From positions 407,623 through 471,622 of the forward strand of contig DXJO01000010.1 in assembly GCA_019057475.1 (NCBI GenBank): DNA of 64,000 bases. Direction: 5' to 3'. The translations under genes were made by a program, and so were the position numbers. Every line of letters starts with the position of its first letter. Positions within the stretch are counted from its first letter, which is position 1. This stretch comes from Candidatus Thorarchaeota archaeon (lineage in GTDB: Archaea; Asgardarchaeota; Thorarchaeia; Thorarchaeales; Thorarchaeaceae). Shown in pieces: positions 26,131-34,135 of this stretch. The notes below the pieces were generated by a model, which saw only the letters and a list, made by a program, of their open reading frames with translations, was not told the DNA's origin and did not search any database.

Positions 26131-27306
26131 ATGGTTGACTATCTTTCTAATGCACTTTGGACTGATGATGAAATAGCCTTTAGAAAAGAAGTACACGAGT
26201 TCTGTGCTAAAGAGATTGCACCAATTGCGGATGAGATAGACAAGGGTCCTTTTCCCAGAGAGCTACTGAGCAAGATCGGAAAGGCTGGTTATATGGGTGT
26301 CCACCATGACAAATTTGTTGGTGGAACAGAAAGGGGTCTCTCCTATGAGGTCATAGTTGCTGAGGAAATCTCAGCCGTTAATGGTGGTCTCGATATGGCT
26401 CGAATGGCATCAGCCACTCTTTATGGTATGCCTGTTGCTCGGTTTGGTACTGCAGAACAGAAGGAGGAGTACCTGAAGCCAGTTGTCGCGGGAGAGAAGA
26501 TCGGCTGCATCGGCATCACTGAGCCAGACGTCGGCTCTGATGTTGCAGCCATGAAGACCAGGGCAGAGAAGGATGGCGATGAGTGGGTCATCAATGGGGA
26601 GAAGCGGTTTATCACAAACGGCAGCCAGGCCGACTACATGTGCGCCTTTGTGGTCACAGACCCATCCGTCAAGTCGAAAGATGGCATGACAGCATTCATT
26701 ATTGACACAAAGAGCGAAGGTTTCAGCGTCGTGCAAGACCATGACCTGCTTGGTATGAAATCTGCGAGAGTTTCGTGGTTGAAGATGGAAGATGTGCGTG
26801 TACCTCCCGGGATGGTCCTCGGCGAGCTAGGACAAGGGTTCCAAATCATGATGGATGAACTTGATAGTGAAAGGACTGCCATCGCAGGCGAGGCTATTGG
26901 GTACGGTCGAACCCCGTATGAGATAGCTATCAAGTATTCAACTGAGCGCGAGCAGTTCGGGCGGCAAATCAGGATGTTCGAGGGTGTCAGTTTCAAGATT
27001 GCGAACATGGCAATGAAGCTTGAGGCTGGCCGCGCACTCACGTTGACAGCAGCCCGGATGTACGACAAAGGAATGAGGATTACAAAAGAGGCAGCGATTG
27101 CCAAGCTGTACACGACTGAGGCCGCGATAGAGATTACTAATGATGCGCTGCAGATACTAGGTGGCGTGGGTTACACTACCGACTATCCAGTTGAGCGCTT
27201 CCTTAGAGATGCAAGATTGATGACAATAGGCGGCGGCACTGCTGAGATTCTAAGATTCATCATTCAGCGTGAGGTCTTCAAGGAACTGAAGGCTGGACTC
27301 ATCTAG
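26131..27306 (+). CDS. Acyl-CoA dehydrogenase (relocated catalytic base type)
   Basis: This FAD enzyme oxidises an acyl-CoA to the 2,3-enoyl-CoA. The chain from ATG 26131 is 391 residues, the family's usual length, with GITEPDVGSDVAAM, INGEKRFITNG, REQFGRQI, QILGGVGYTTDYPVERFLRDARL and IGGGTAEI. Medium-chain enzymes place the catalytic glutamate in the YEGT motif; here that place is glycine (GGGT), and a glutamate is found in DSER (Glu247), the position used by isovaleryl- and long-chain enzymes. Branched or long acyl substrates are therefore favoured by inference. The reading frame extends back to the ATG at 26065 overlapping the DUF35 stop, but those 22 residues are atypical. Confidence 0.85.
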   Translation: MVDYLSNALWTDDEIAFRKEVHEFCAKEIAPIADEIDKGPFPRELLSKIGKAGYMGVHHDKFVGGTERGLSYEVIVAEEISAVNGGLDMARMASATLYGMPVARFGTAEQKEEYLKPVVAGEKIGCIGITEPDVGSDVAAMKTRAEKDGDEWVINGEKRFITNGSQADYMCAFVVTDPSVKSKDGMTAFIIDTKSEGFSVVQDHDLLGMKSARVSWLKMEDVRVPPGMVLGELGQGFQIMMDELDSERTAIAGEAIGYGRTPYEIAIKYSTEREQFGRQIRMFEGVSFKIANMAMKLEAGRALTLTAARMYDKGMRITKEAAIAKLYTTEAAIEITNDALQILGGVGYTTDYPVERFLRDARLMTIGGGTAEILRFIIQREVFKELKAGLI

Positions 27307-27412
27307 GAAGCAAGTTCAGGTCAGCTGCGTTTCGTCAAGGCTGGCATAACATGTTTCTTAAGAAACGAGCAGTTGACTTAGCTAACGCATTCTAAGAAAG
27401 AGGTTCCAAAAA

Positions 27413-27960
27413 ATGCCTGCACTCGAGTATCTGATGGTTTACACTAAATCTGGATTGCCGATTTACTCCAAATGCTATGGAGGCTTCTGCACAGCCGCGT
27501 TTAAGAATCCTGAGCTCTTAACCGGTTTCCTTTCTGCTCTGGAAACGCTGCCGAGCACGATGGGCGGCGGCTTGAGTCAGTTAAGATGGGTCCCACTGAG
27601 ATGAGATTCTCCAAAACCACACCGACTGGTCATTCAGTCGTCATTGGCTTGGGGAAGGATTCACCCAATATAGCAGAGGATATCTATCGCGAAGTATCAA
27701 AGATACTTGCCGGCGACCGTTTTGTGAATGTTGACTGGACCTACCTGACCTCCGATCTAATGGACGCGTTTGAGAAAGAACTGTTGGAAACCGCTCTTGT
27801 CGATGCCATGCATGATCACGGCGGCTTCACGGATCAATGCCCCTTGGGCGACAGGTGCCCGATGCACACGACTGCAATCCAATCGAGAAAAGGGCGAATC
27901 TGGTCTTCAATTAAAGACAAGTATCGCGCAATGCGTGAGAAGATGGCTGGTCGCAGCTAG
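27413..27960 (+). pseudogene. Longin/roadblock-like small protein gene split by a frameshift
   Basis: Two overlapping frames together make one protein of about 182 residues. The first (27413-27604) starts MPALEYLMVYTKSGLPIYSK and runs to GGG; the second takes over at CTTGAGTCAGTTAAG (27571) giving LESVKMGPTEMRF and continues to 27960 with GHSVVIGLGKD. A single -1 step at GGC/CTT near 27571 joins them in a pattern like the longin/roadblock proteins common in Asgard archaea (beta strands YTKSGLPIYS, then a helix, then MRF...VVIGL). The C-terminal part has a Cys-rich CPLGDRCPMH and a basic helix. It is either a sequencing error, a real broken gene, or programmed frameshifting. The family assignment is tentative. 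Confidence 0.6.
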
Positions 27961-28003
27961 ACTACTGATTTCAATCCAAACTGATAACAGCAAAGGGCGC
28001 AGA

Positions 28004-28024
28004 GAGGGGAGATAATCCCCCCTC
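28004..28024. terminator. Hairpin between convergent genes
   Basis: GAGGGG (28004-28009) and CCCCTC (28019-28024) form a 6-bp perfect stem with a 9-base loop, between the convergent ends at 27960 and 28030. It could end transcription from both sides. Confidence 0.35.
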
Positions 28025-28029
28025 CCTTG

Positions 28030-29808
28030 CTAGTTCTTGACAAAGGCCACGATTCGATGTTGTTCTCCTACAATCTGGATTGTGGCTGTGAAGCTTTCGC
28101 CAGGTTCGATTGTGAGAAGCGCATACCAGTCAGTGTGGTTCATCCACATTTTTGCACCCTCAATGAACAAGTAGGACGAATTGTCGGTGCCGAGGAGGAC
28201 GTGTGTGTCCCCGTTGTCGACAAAGGCTGTCGTACTGGTGACATTCGCAGTCAACTCGAATATGTCTGAGAGAGTGGCTCCGAACAGAGCGACGAAGCCC
28301 TCTCGCGTTGTTCGAACGAGGTCTTCTCCCCAGATTGTGCCGCCTGTTTCCTGGATGTAGTATCTATTGATATTCGATGCATCGACGAGGGCAAGGGCAT
28401 GCAGGTTCATGTCCGTGAAAACGTAATAGTCTGAATCATCCCAGTAGCCTTTCACCCAGAAAATGGGCGCATACCAAGTCCATGCGGTCTGAGATGGACT
28501 AATCTCAACGGGATAGAGAAGCGGCATTGAGGCGAAGTAGAATCCGGATGCAGGGGGAGTCAGTTGACCGACCACGTTCTCAGCTGCAGCATCTCCGCTC
28601 ACGTAGCTATAGGAACTAAGATCGTGGTAGTACACAGTAGTACGTGTAGCTCTGAAGATACCTGCAAGTGTTCTTGAGCTTGTAACGGGGTGAACCGCAA
28701 CCAATGCCTCAACTCTATTGCTGTCAGGGTTGATTATGTATCGAGTATCCTCTGTCATCTCAAGTCGGTCGCTTGAGGGGGCAATGGTCCAAAGGAAACC
28801 TCCTGCGAACAAATCAAAGCCATCTTCTCTGCGGTATCCTCCCCATCTGGACACCTGTCTCTCCAGCCACTCCTCAGAGTAGGCTTGAGTGATCCAATCG
28901 GGAGTTTCCTCAATAGTTTCATACGTAATGATAGAGCCATTCTCGAAATAGACGATTGGACCAATTGCTCTCTCGACGAAACCAAAGTCTATTGGAGTGC
29001 GGGTCTGGACATAAGCGAGGACGCCCAGCGGATCCCAAGTTGGGTAAGCATACTGAAATGCTGAGGTCATATCGTTGAGGTAATTGCTAAACTGAATGTT
29101 CTTGTCCCAGAATAGACTCTCTCCCAATGGAAGGTTAATGTCCTCTATTATCTCAGGTTCTATCCCCTGTGGGTCGTTAGCATCCACTACAACAAGAGCT
29201 TTGATGTAGTTCGCAGCCAACGTGTTTGTAGAAACCACGATGACAACCCAGACCAGCCGCCCGTTTCGAGTCGTTATATGAGCTGCCGCAGGAATCCATT
29301 CAGAACCTAGTGGTGCGATGTGTTGCTGTGCTACGTAGAGAGCGTACTCCTGGGTCACAAGCCGCACTTGGCCATCAGGTATAGTTGAGTTGAAGAGTGG
29401 TTGATCAGTTTCTACAATCATTTCATCGAATACTTGCGCGTTTGCCACATCCGAGGTCCACGCAACAACTCCCGAATACACGGGCACCGTGATTAGGACG
29501 ATAATGCCAATGCACACCAAAGCCATGCTGGCTTCCTGGGTGGGACGAATCCGATGGAAGCCCATCGTACGAAGGCCCACTCCTGAAAGCAGAAGCACCA
29601 ATCCAAAGCTTGTTGCCAGAGTGAGGTACGCCCAGGGAAGTGTCATGCCCATGATCAGGCAGATGAATACCCACGCGACGGTGCCCCAGACAAGCCTGAA
29701 TGGTAGCCATCTAAGCAACCGACGGGGCCGGAACAGCTCGGGGTTGAAAGGCAGAGGTATTGAGTGCACTATTAGCGAAATAACTAGGAACAGCATAACG
29801 TTCAACAA
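28030..29808 (-). CDS. Membrane protein with large extracytoplasmic domain, unknown function
   Basis: I do not recognise this 592-residue protein. It has about four hydrophobic helices in the first 130 residues (for example MLFLVISLIVHSI and ASMALVCIGIIVLITVPVYSG), then about 450 residues without membrane segments, rich in aromatic residues and beta-prone stretches, with NST/NHT/NGS sequons consistent with an exposed, possibly glycosylated domain. No catalytic motif stands out. It lies downstream of leuD on the same strand after 73 bases and may or may not share its transcript. Confidence 0.7.
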   Translation of the reverse strand: MLNVMLFLVISLIVHSIPLPFNPELFRPRRLLRWLPFRLVWGTVAWVFICLIMGMTLPWAYLTLATSFGLVLLLSGVGLRTMGFHRIRPTQEASMALVCIGIIVLITVPVYSGVVAWTSDVANAQVFDEMIVETDQPLFNSTIPDGQVRLVTQEYALYVAQQHIAPLGSEWIPAAAHITTRNGRLVWVVIVVSTNTLAANYIKALVVVDANDPQGIEPEIIEDINLPLGESLFWDKNIQFSNYLNDMTSAFQYAYPTWDPLGVLAYVQTRTPIDFGFVERAIGPIVYFENGSIITYETIEETPDWITQAYSEEWLERQVSRWGGYRREDGFDLFAGGFLWTIAPSSDRLEMTEDTRYIINPDSNRVEALVAVHPVTSSRTLAGIFRATRTTVYYHDLSSYSYVSGDAAAENVVGQLTPPASGFYFASMPLLYPVEISPSQTAWTWYAPIFWVKGYWDDSDYYVFTDMNLHALALVDASNINRYYIQETGGTIWGEDLVRTTREGFVALFGATLSDIFELTANVTSTTAFVDNGDTHVLLGTDNSSYLFIEGAKMWMNHTDWYALLTIEPGESFTATIQIVGEQHRIVAFVKN

Positions 29809-29881
29809 GAATCCTCCGATATTGGTAGCGCTTGAAATAGCCGGGAGTGCATGCTTTTAGCGTTTTCCAGTGGTCAATCGC

Positions 29882-30382
29882 TTACTTTTGTTGTCGAAAC
29901 CGAGGCACGGCGCCTCCTGCTCTGAGCAAGTCAAGCATCATCTGAGGGAGTGCATCACCCTTAAGGACCTCTCCTGTTTCATCGACTGTCAGCGTGCCTT
30001 CGCTGAGGTCAACTGTGAGCTTCATACCGTTTCTCACAACTGCCGTAACTTCTGGCACAGTCATGAGAGGCAGGCCCACATTGAATCCATTTCTATAGAA
30101 TATCCTTGCAAATGATTCTGCCACAACGCAGCCAACACCTGTTCTAACCAGAATTTGAGGTGCCTCTTCTCTGGATGATCCTCCACCAAAGTTCCTTCCT
30201 GCTATGATAATGTCATTCTTCCTCACTGCAGAGGCGAACTCTGGTCTGGGTATCTCAAATGCGTGTTTCGCCATCTCCGCATAATCAAGTAGGGTCAGGT
30301 AGCGCCCTTGGATGATTTGGTCGGTGTCCACATTGTTGCCGAACACCCACGCACGTCCTTTGATCTGTTCCAGCTTCTTCAC
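29882..30382 (-). CDS. leuD: 3-Isopropylmalate dehydratase (or homoaconitase-type) small subunit
   Basis: This is the swivelling small subunit of the aconitase-type hydro-lyase, 166 residues, with NVDTDQIIQGRYL at the start and the substrate-binding motif GRNFGGGSSREEAP. The specificity loop after GRYL reads TLLD, which I cannot assign safely to isopropylmalate or homoaconitate. The start is GTG 30382, or TTG 30385 directly beside the large subunit's stop codon, so the two genes are tightly coupled. It is expected to act with the next gene in the leucine (or 2-oxoacid chain-elongation) pathway. Confidence 0.88.
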   Translation of the reverse strand: MKKLEQIKGRAWVFGNNVDTDQIIQGRYLTLLDYAEMAKHAFEIPRPEFASAVRKNDIIIAGRNFGGGSSREEAPQILVRTGVGCVVAESFARIFYRNGFNVGLPLMTVPEVTAVVRNGMKLTVDLSEGTLTVDETGEVLKGDALPQMMLDLLRAGGAVPRFRQQK

Positions 30383-30385
30383 CAA

Positions 30386-31654
30386 TCACCGCACACTCCT
30401 TGGGTCAGTAATGACACCTTTCAGAGCGCTTGCTGCCACTGTTGCAGGCGATGCCAGATAGACAAGGGATTCTGGATGTCCCATTCGCCCTCTGAAGTTC
30501 CTGTTTGTAGATGAGATGCAGACCTCACCTGAGCCTAATACTCCAAGATGCCCTCCAACACAAGCTCCACATGTTGAGTTCGTGACGATAGCCCCTGCCT
30601 GAATGAAGGTTTCAATGTAACCCAGCCTGAGTGCTTGAAGGTAAGTTTCTCTGCTGGCCGGAGTGATGATCATTCTTAGGCCCGGGTTGACTTGTTTTCC
30701 TTTCAGGATTCTTGCCGCGATTTCCAAATCTTCTAGTCTTCCATTGGTGCATGAACCGATGAATGCTTGATCTAGCTCAACTCCCTCTACTTCTGACACC
30801 GGCTTTCCATTGGATGGGCTATGCGGAACAGCCACTATTGGATCAATTGGCTCCTTTTGCAGGTCTATGTCGATTTGCTCCACGTATTTGGCATCGTCAT
30901 CTGGAACAACCTCTTTCCACTTGACGCCAGGCGCCCTTGTCGCCATCCACATCCGAACTGCGTCGTTAACCGTCATCAGGCCGCTTTTTGCCCCAGCTTC
31001 GACACTCATGTTAGCAACTGTCATCCTCGATTCAATCGACATGGAGTCCATCGTGGGCCCGTGGAATTCAATCGATTTGTAATTCGCCCCATCTGGTCCT
31101 AAATCAGTCACAATTTTCAGTATCAAGTCCTTACTCATCACCATATCAGGAAGGTCTCCACTGATGTTGATTCTGAGCGATTCTGGCACTCGGAACCAAC
31201 ATTTTCCTGTGGCGATGATGAGCGCACTGTCCGTAGCCGCCAAGCCTGTTGAGAAAGCGTTGAAGGCTCCATAGCTTGTCGAATGTGAGTCGGATCCGAT
31301 TACGAGATCTCCGGGCTTCACAAGGCCCATTTCAGGCAGTACCTGATGACAGATTCCGCAATTTACATCACAGAAGTGCTTGATGCTGTGCTTAGCAACA
31401 AATTGACGATTCCTCTGGTGTATCTCTGCGCTCATGGAGTCTTTTGCAGGTGCCCAATGATCATTCACGACTAGTATTCTCTCTGGGTCCCATACTTTTT
31501 CCACGCCCATCTCTTCTAGGATTGGAATGATTCTCGAGCCTAGAACCTCATGCACCATCAGGAAATCGACAGTCGCTTCCACTATCTCTCCAGCTGTCGC
31601 GTCGCCCTTCTTAGTATGTGACCCCAGGATTTTCTCAGCCAGTGTTTTACCCAA
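30386..31654 (-). CDS. leuC: 3-Isopropylmalate dehydratase (or homoaconitase-type) large subunit
   Basis: This large subunit carries the [4Fe-4S] cluster of the enzyme that isomerises 2- to 3-isopropylmalate. At 422 residues it fits the archaeal/short LeuC-HacA class. Visible motifs are VNDHWAPAKD, CDVNCGICHQVLPE, GSDSHSTSYGAFNAFSTG, GSCTNGR and the TCGACVGGH cluster cysteines. The start is TTG 31654, preceded by GAGGTGAT that overlaps the end of leuB, so translation is coupled. No isopropylmalate synthase gene is in the window. Confidence 0.9.
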   Translation of the reverse strand: MGKTLAEKILGSHTKKGDATAGEIVEATVDFLMVHEVLGSRIIPILEEMGVEKVWDPERILVVNDHWAPAKDSMSAEIHQRNRQFVAKHSIKHFCDVNCGICHQVLPEMGLVKPGDLVIGSDSHSTSYGAFNAFSTGLAATDSALIIATGKCWFRVPESLRINISGDLPDMVMSKDLILKIVTDLGPDGANYKSIEFHGPTMDSMSIESRMTVANMSVEAGAKSGLMTVNDAVRMWMATRAPGVKWKEVVPDDDAKYVEQIDIDLQKEPIDPIVAVPHSPSNGKPVSEVEGVELDQAFIGSCTNGRLEDLEIAARILKGKQVNPGLRMIITPASRETYLQALRLGYIETFIQAGAIVTNSTCGACVGGHLGVLGSGEVCISSTNRNFRGRMGHPESLVYLASPATVAASALKGVITDPRSVR

Positions 31655-31664
31655 TCACATCACC

Positions 31665-32822
31665 TCATAGCGAGGCCTTCCGAATTCGATCTGCTATTGC
31701 AGTGGCCACTGTTTCAGTAGATGATGGTGTGATACCTCTCCAATTGCCTGTGCAGATATCGTAAGTCCGAATCTTGCCTTCTTTGAGTACATCAGTCACG
31801 GATTGAGTTACGAGCTCACCCGCCTTGGCGACGTTCTTATCCTTTCTCGTGGTGCCGAGCCAATTAAGCATCATTGCGCCTGCTAGGATTGCTGCAATTG
31901 GATTCGCCTTGTTCTGACCCGCATGCTTTGGTGCTGATCCATGAACCGGCTCGAACACTCCTTTTCCTTCACCGATATTGCCAGCTGGGGCCATCCCTAG
32001 CCCGCCTTGAATGGATGCACCGAGATCAGTAATGATATCCCCAAATTCATTGGGTGTTACGAGCAAGTCGTAGTACTCTGGCTTTCTCAAGCACCATTGT
32101 GTCCAGGCATCAACATAGGCATAGTCGCGTTCTACCTGTGGGTAATCCTGTGCCACTTCATCATAGGTTTCCCTGAACAGCTGGCAGCCTGCAAGTAGAT
32201 TGCTCTTGTCAACACAAGTAACTCTCATGACGCCATCAACAGGTGCTCCCTGCTTTCTCGCGACTGACTGTTCAAATGCGAACTTGGCTACTCTTCTCGC
32301 GCCCTTCTTTGTTATCACGCGCAAGTCCACGGCAAGCTCGGTTTCCCCGCCCTTCTCCAGTCTTCCTCTTGCAGGGGTGTATAGCCCCTCCGTATTCTCA
32401 CGGATGATTATCATGTCAATGTCATTGTGAGTCTTCTCTGCAAGTGGAGTTGGGACCCCTTCGTAGAGCTTTATTGGGCGTACGTTAGCGTACAGGTCAA
32501 GTTGGAATCTCAATCCCAGCACAATATTGTAGCCTGCTAGGTTCTTATCCGGAAGTCTTACCTGTTCACCATCGGGACCGACAGCCCCCACTGCTCCTAG
32601 CAAGACTGCGTCAGCCTTTTCCTTGGTGAAGGTCTCTGCTTCTTCTGACCATTCTCGCCCTGTCTTCAGATAGTATTCTCCCCCACATTCATACTCAATT
32701 GGTTCCAGTTGAAATCCACTAACCTTCTCTTCAGCCGCCAGCAAGACACGGAGTGCTGCGGGTATCACTTCCCTTCCGATACCGTCGCCAGGCAGAACTG
32801 CTATCTTGTATTTCCGGGGCAA
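31665..32822 (-). CDS. leuB: 3-Isopropylmalate / isocitrate dehydrogenase family protein
   Basis: This is an NAD(P)-dependent beta-decarboxylating dehydrogenase of 385 residues with LPGDGIGREVIPAA, IIIRENTEGLYT, the catalytic DKSNLL, TPNEFGDIITDL (metal aspartates) and the cofactor-site GVFEPVHGSAPKHAG. Position beside leuC and leuD supports isopropylmalate dehydrogenase, but homoisocitrate or isocitrate dehydrogenase cannot be excluded. The start is TTG 32822 with GAGG just upstream. It lies 10 bases after the unknown gene and 10 bases before leuC. Confidence 0.85.
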   Translation of the reverse strand: MPRKYKIAVLPGDGIGREVIPAALRVLLAAEEKVSGFQLEPIEYECGGEYYLKTGREWSEEAETFTKEKADAVLLGAVGAVGPDGEQVRLPDKNLAGYNIVLGLRFQLDLYANVRPIKLYEGVPTPLAEKTHNDIDMIIIRENTEGLYTPARGRLEKGGETELAVDLRVITKKGARRVAKFAFEQSVARKQGAPVDGVMRVTCVDKSNLLAGCQLFRETYDEVAQDYPQVERDYAYVDAWTQWCLRKPEYYDLLVTPNEFGDIITDLGASIQGGLGMAPAGNIGEGKGVFEPVHGSAPKHAGQNKANPIAAILAGAMMLNWLGTTRKDKNVAKAGELVTQSVTDVLKEGKIRTYDICTGNWRGITPSSTETVATAIADRIRKASL

Positions 32823-32832
32823 ATTGCCTCAC

Positions 32833-33189
32833 CTAGTAGCTTCCTAGCCAGCCCAAATCATTGCCTCTGTCGTCGAGCAGGCTTACCATTGTGTCAATCA
32901 TCTTCCCATCAACATATCTCACTTTGCATCTAATGGTGAATCGTTTCTTACACTTTTCGCATTCCACAAGCCAGTCCTCTACAACCACTTCAATGCTATG
33001 CCCTTGGATACTTGGCGGATCCTTTGTGACGCTAATCACTGTTAGTTCCTTTCCATCACAGGCATAAGTACACTCTTTGAGCGGAATCGGTTCCATCCCT
33101 CTTCTACCGAGAGCAACAAAGACCACATCTGGCAAGTCGTCAATCGTCGGGTCTTCTTCCAAGTGTCGCACCAGCCTCGGGTTTCTCAC
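32833..33189 (-). CDS. Small zinc-finger-like protein of unknown function, first gene of the leu-type operon
   Basis: I do not recognise this 118-residue protein. It has a CEKCKKRF segment with a further cysteine shortly after (TIRCK), and another cysteine earlier (TYACDGKEL), so it could bind one metal ion. It starts with GTG 33189 and reads into the leuB gene with a 10-base gap, making it the leader of a four-gene run. A role in regulating or maturing the Fe-S dehydratase is only a guess from position. Confidence 0.65.
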   Translation of the reverse strand: MRNPRLVRHLEEDPTIDDLPDVVFVALGRRGMEPIPLKECTYACDGKELTVISVTKDPPSIQGHSIEVVVEDWLVECEKCKKRFTIRCKVRYVDGKMIDTMVSLLDDRGNDLGWLGSY

Positions 33190-33196
33190 CGCTACG

Positions 33197-33204
33197 TATT
33201 AATT
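33197..33204 (+). promoter_or_regulatory. Candidate TATA box for the FAH-family gene
   Basis: TATTAATT lies 24-31 bases before ATG 33228, the spacing of a leaderless archaeal transcript. This argues against ATG 33207, only three bases after the box. The region between this gene and the divergent unknown gene is very short. Confidence 0.4.
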
Positions 33205-33227
33205 GAATGGTTACGATACCCTCAACC

Positions 33228-34130
33228 ATGAGACTCGTCAGCTACTCACGGCTTGGAGTACCATCCATCGGCGTGGAAACAGAATCCGGTATCTTGGACA
33301 TACCTGAGGCGGCGTCTCGCTTTGGGCGGAAGTACAATATTGGAGGCCATGGATTCCCGGCAACCATGAAACACCTTCTACGATGGGAATCAGGTATCGA
33401 AGTCGTTCAGCAAATCGTTGAAAGCTTTGAGAAAACGTCTCCAACGGAACGTCCTATGGTATACGAAGAATCTGAAACTAAGCTCGAGGCACCGATTTCT
33501 CGTCCAGGCAAGGTTGTAGCGTTGGGTCTCAACTACAAAGGACACATCGAGGAAACAGGTAGAGAGGTTCCTGATTTCCCTGTGATTTTTTGCAAGTTCT
33601 CTTCAAGTATTGTTGGACCTGACACTTCAATCCTCCATCCCAAGGTCACCAAGAAGCTCGACTGGGAGGTTGAGCTAGGCATTGTGATTGGTAAGGTATG
33701 CAGGAACGTAACTAAGAAAGATGCACTGGACTACGTGGCTGGCTACACGGTAATCAATGACCTAAGCGCGCGGGATCTACAGCGAGGGGATGTTCAATTC
33801 ATTCGTGGCAAGTCATTAGATGGGTTATGTCCTATGGGTCCATGTATTGTAACGACTGACGAACTGGGTGATGCCTCAGGTCTCGAACTCCGTACAAAGG
33901 TCAACGGAGTGATTAAGCAGCAGTCTAACACTTCAGACCTTCTCCGCGATGTACCGACAATAGTATCCTACTTATCAGAGTACTTTACTCTTGAACCCGG
34001 GGACATCATCGCAAGTGGCACACCTTCAGGAGTTGGCGCCGCTCGAACCCCTCCGGAATTTCTCAAGCCTGGTGACGAGGTTGAGCTGTTCATCGAGAAA
34101 ATCGGGTATCTTCGAAACAAAATTATCTAG
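33228..34130 (+). CDS. Fumarylacetoacetate hydrolase (FAH) family protein
   Basis: This is a metal-dependent hydrolase/decarboxylase/hydratase of the FAH fold, which acts on C-C bonds in 2-oxo acids and related diketo acids. About 300 residues are present, with GLNYKGHIEETG, FCKFSSSIVGP, the metal ligands in DWEVELGIVIG, VINDLSARDLQ, and GKSLDGLCPMGP, then SGTPSGVGA. All usual metal-binding acids are in place. ATG 33228 is preferred over 33207 because of the TATA spacing. The substrate is not determined by sequence; 2-hydroxyhepta-2,4-dienedioate-type substrates are common in the family. Confidence 0.88.
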   Translation: MRLVSYSRLGVPSIGVETESGILDIPEAASRFGRKYNIGGHGFPATMKHLLRWESGIEVVQQIVESFEKTSPTERPMVYEESETKLEAPISRPGKVVALGLNYKGHIEETGREVPDFPVIFCKFSSSIVGPDTSILHPKVTKKLDWEVELGIVIGKVCRNVTKKDALDYVAGYTVINDLSARDLQRGDVQFIRGKSLDGLCPMGPCIVTTDELGDASGLELRTKVNGVIKQQSNTSDLLRDVPTIVSYLSEYFTLEPGDIIASGTPSGVGAARTPPEFLKPGDEVELFIEKIGYLRNKII

Positions 34131-34135
34131 GGCCC

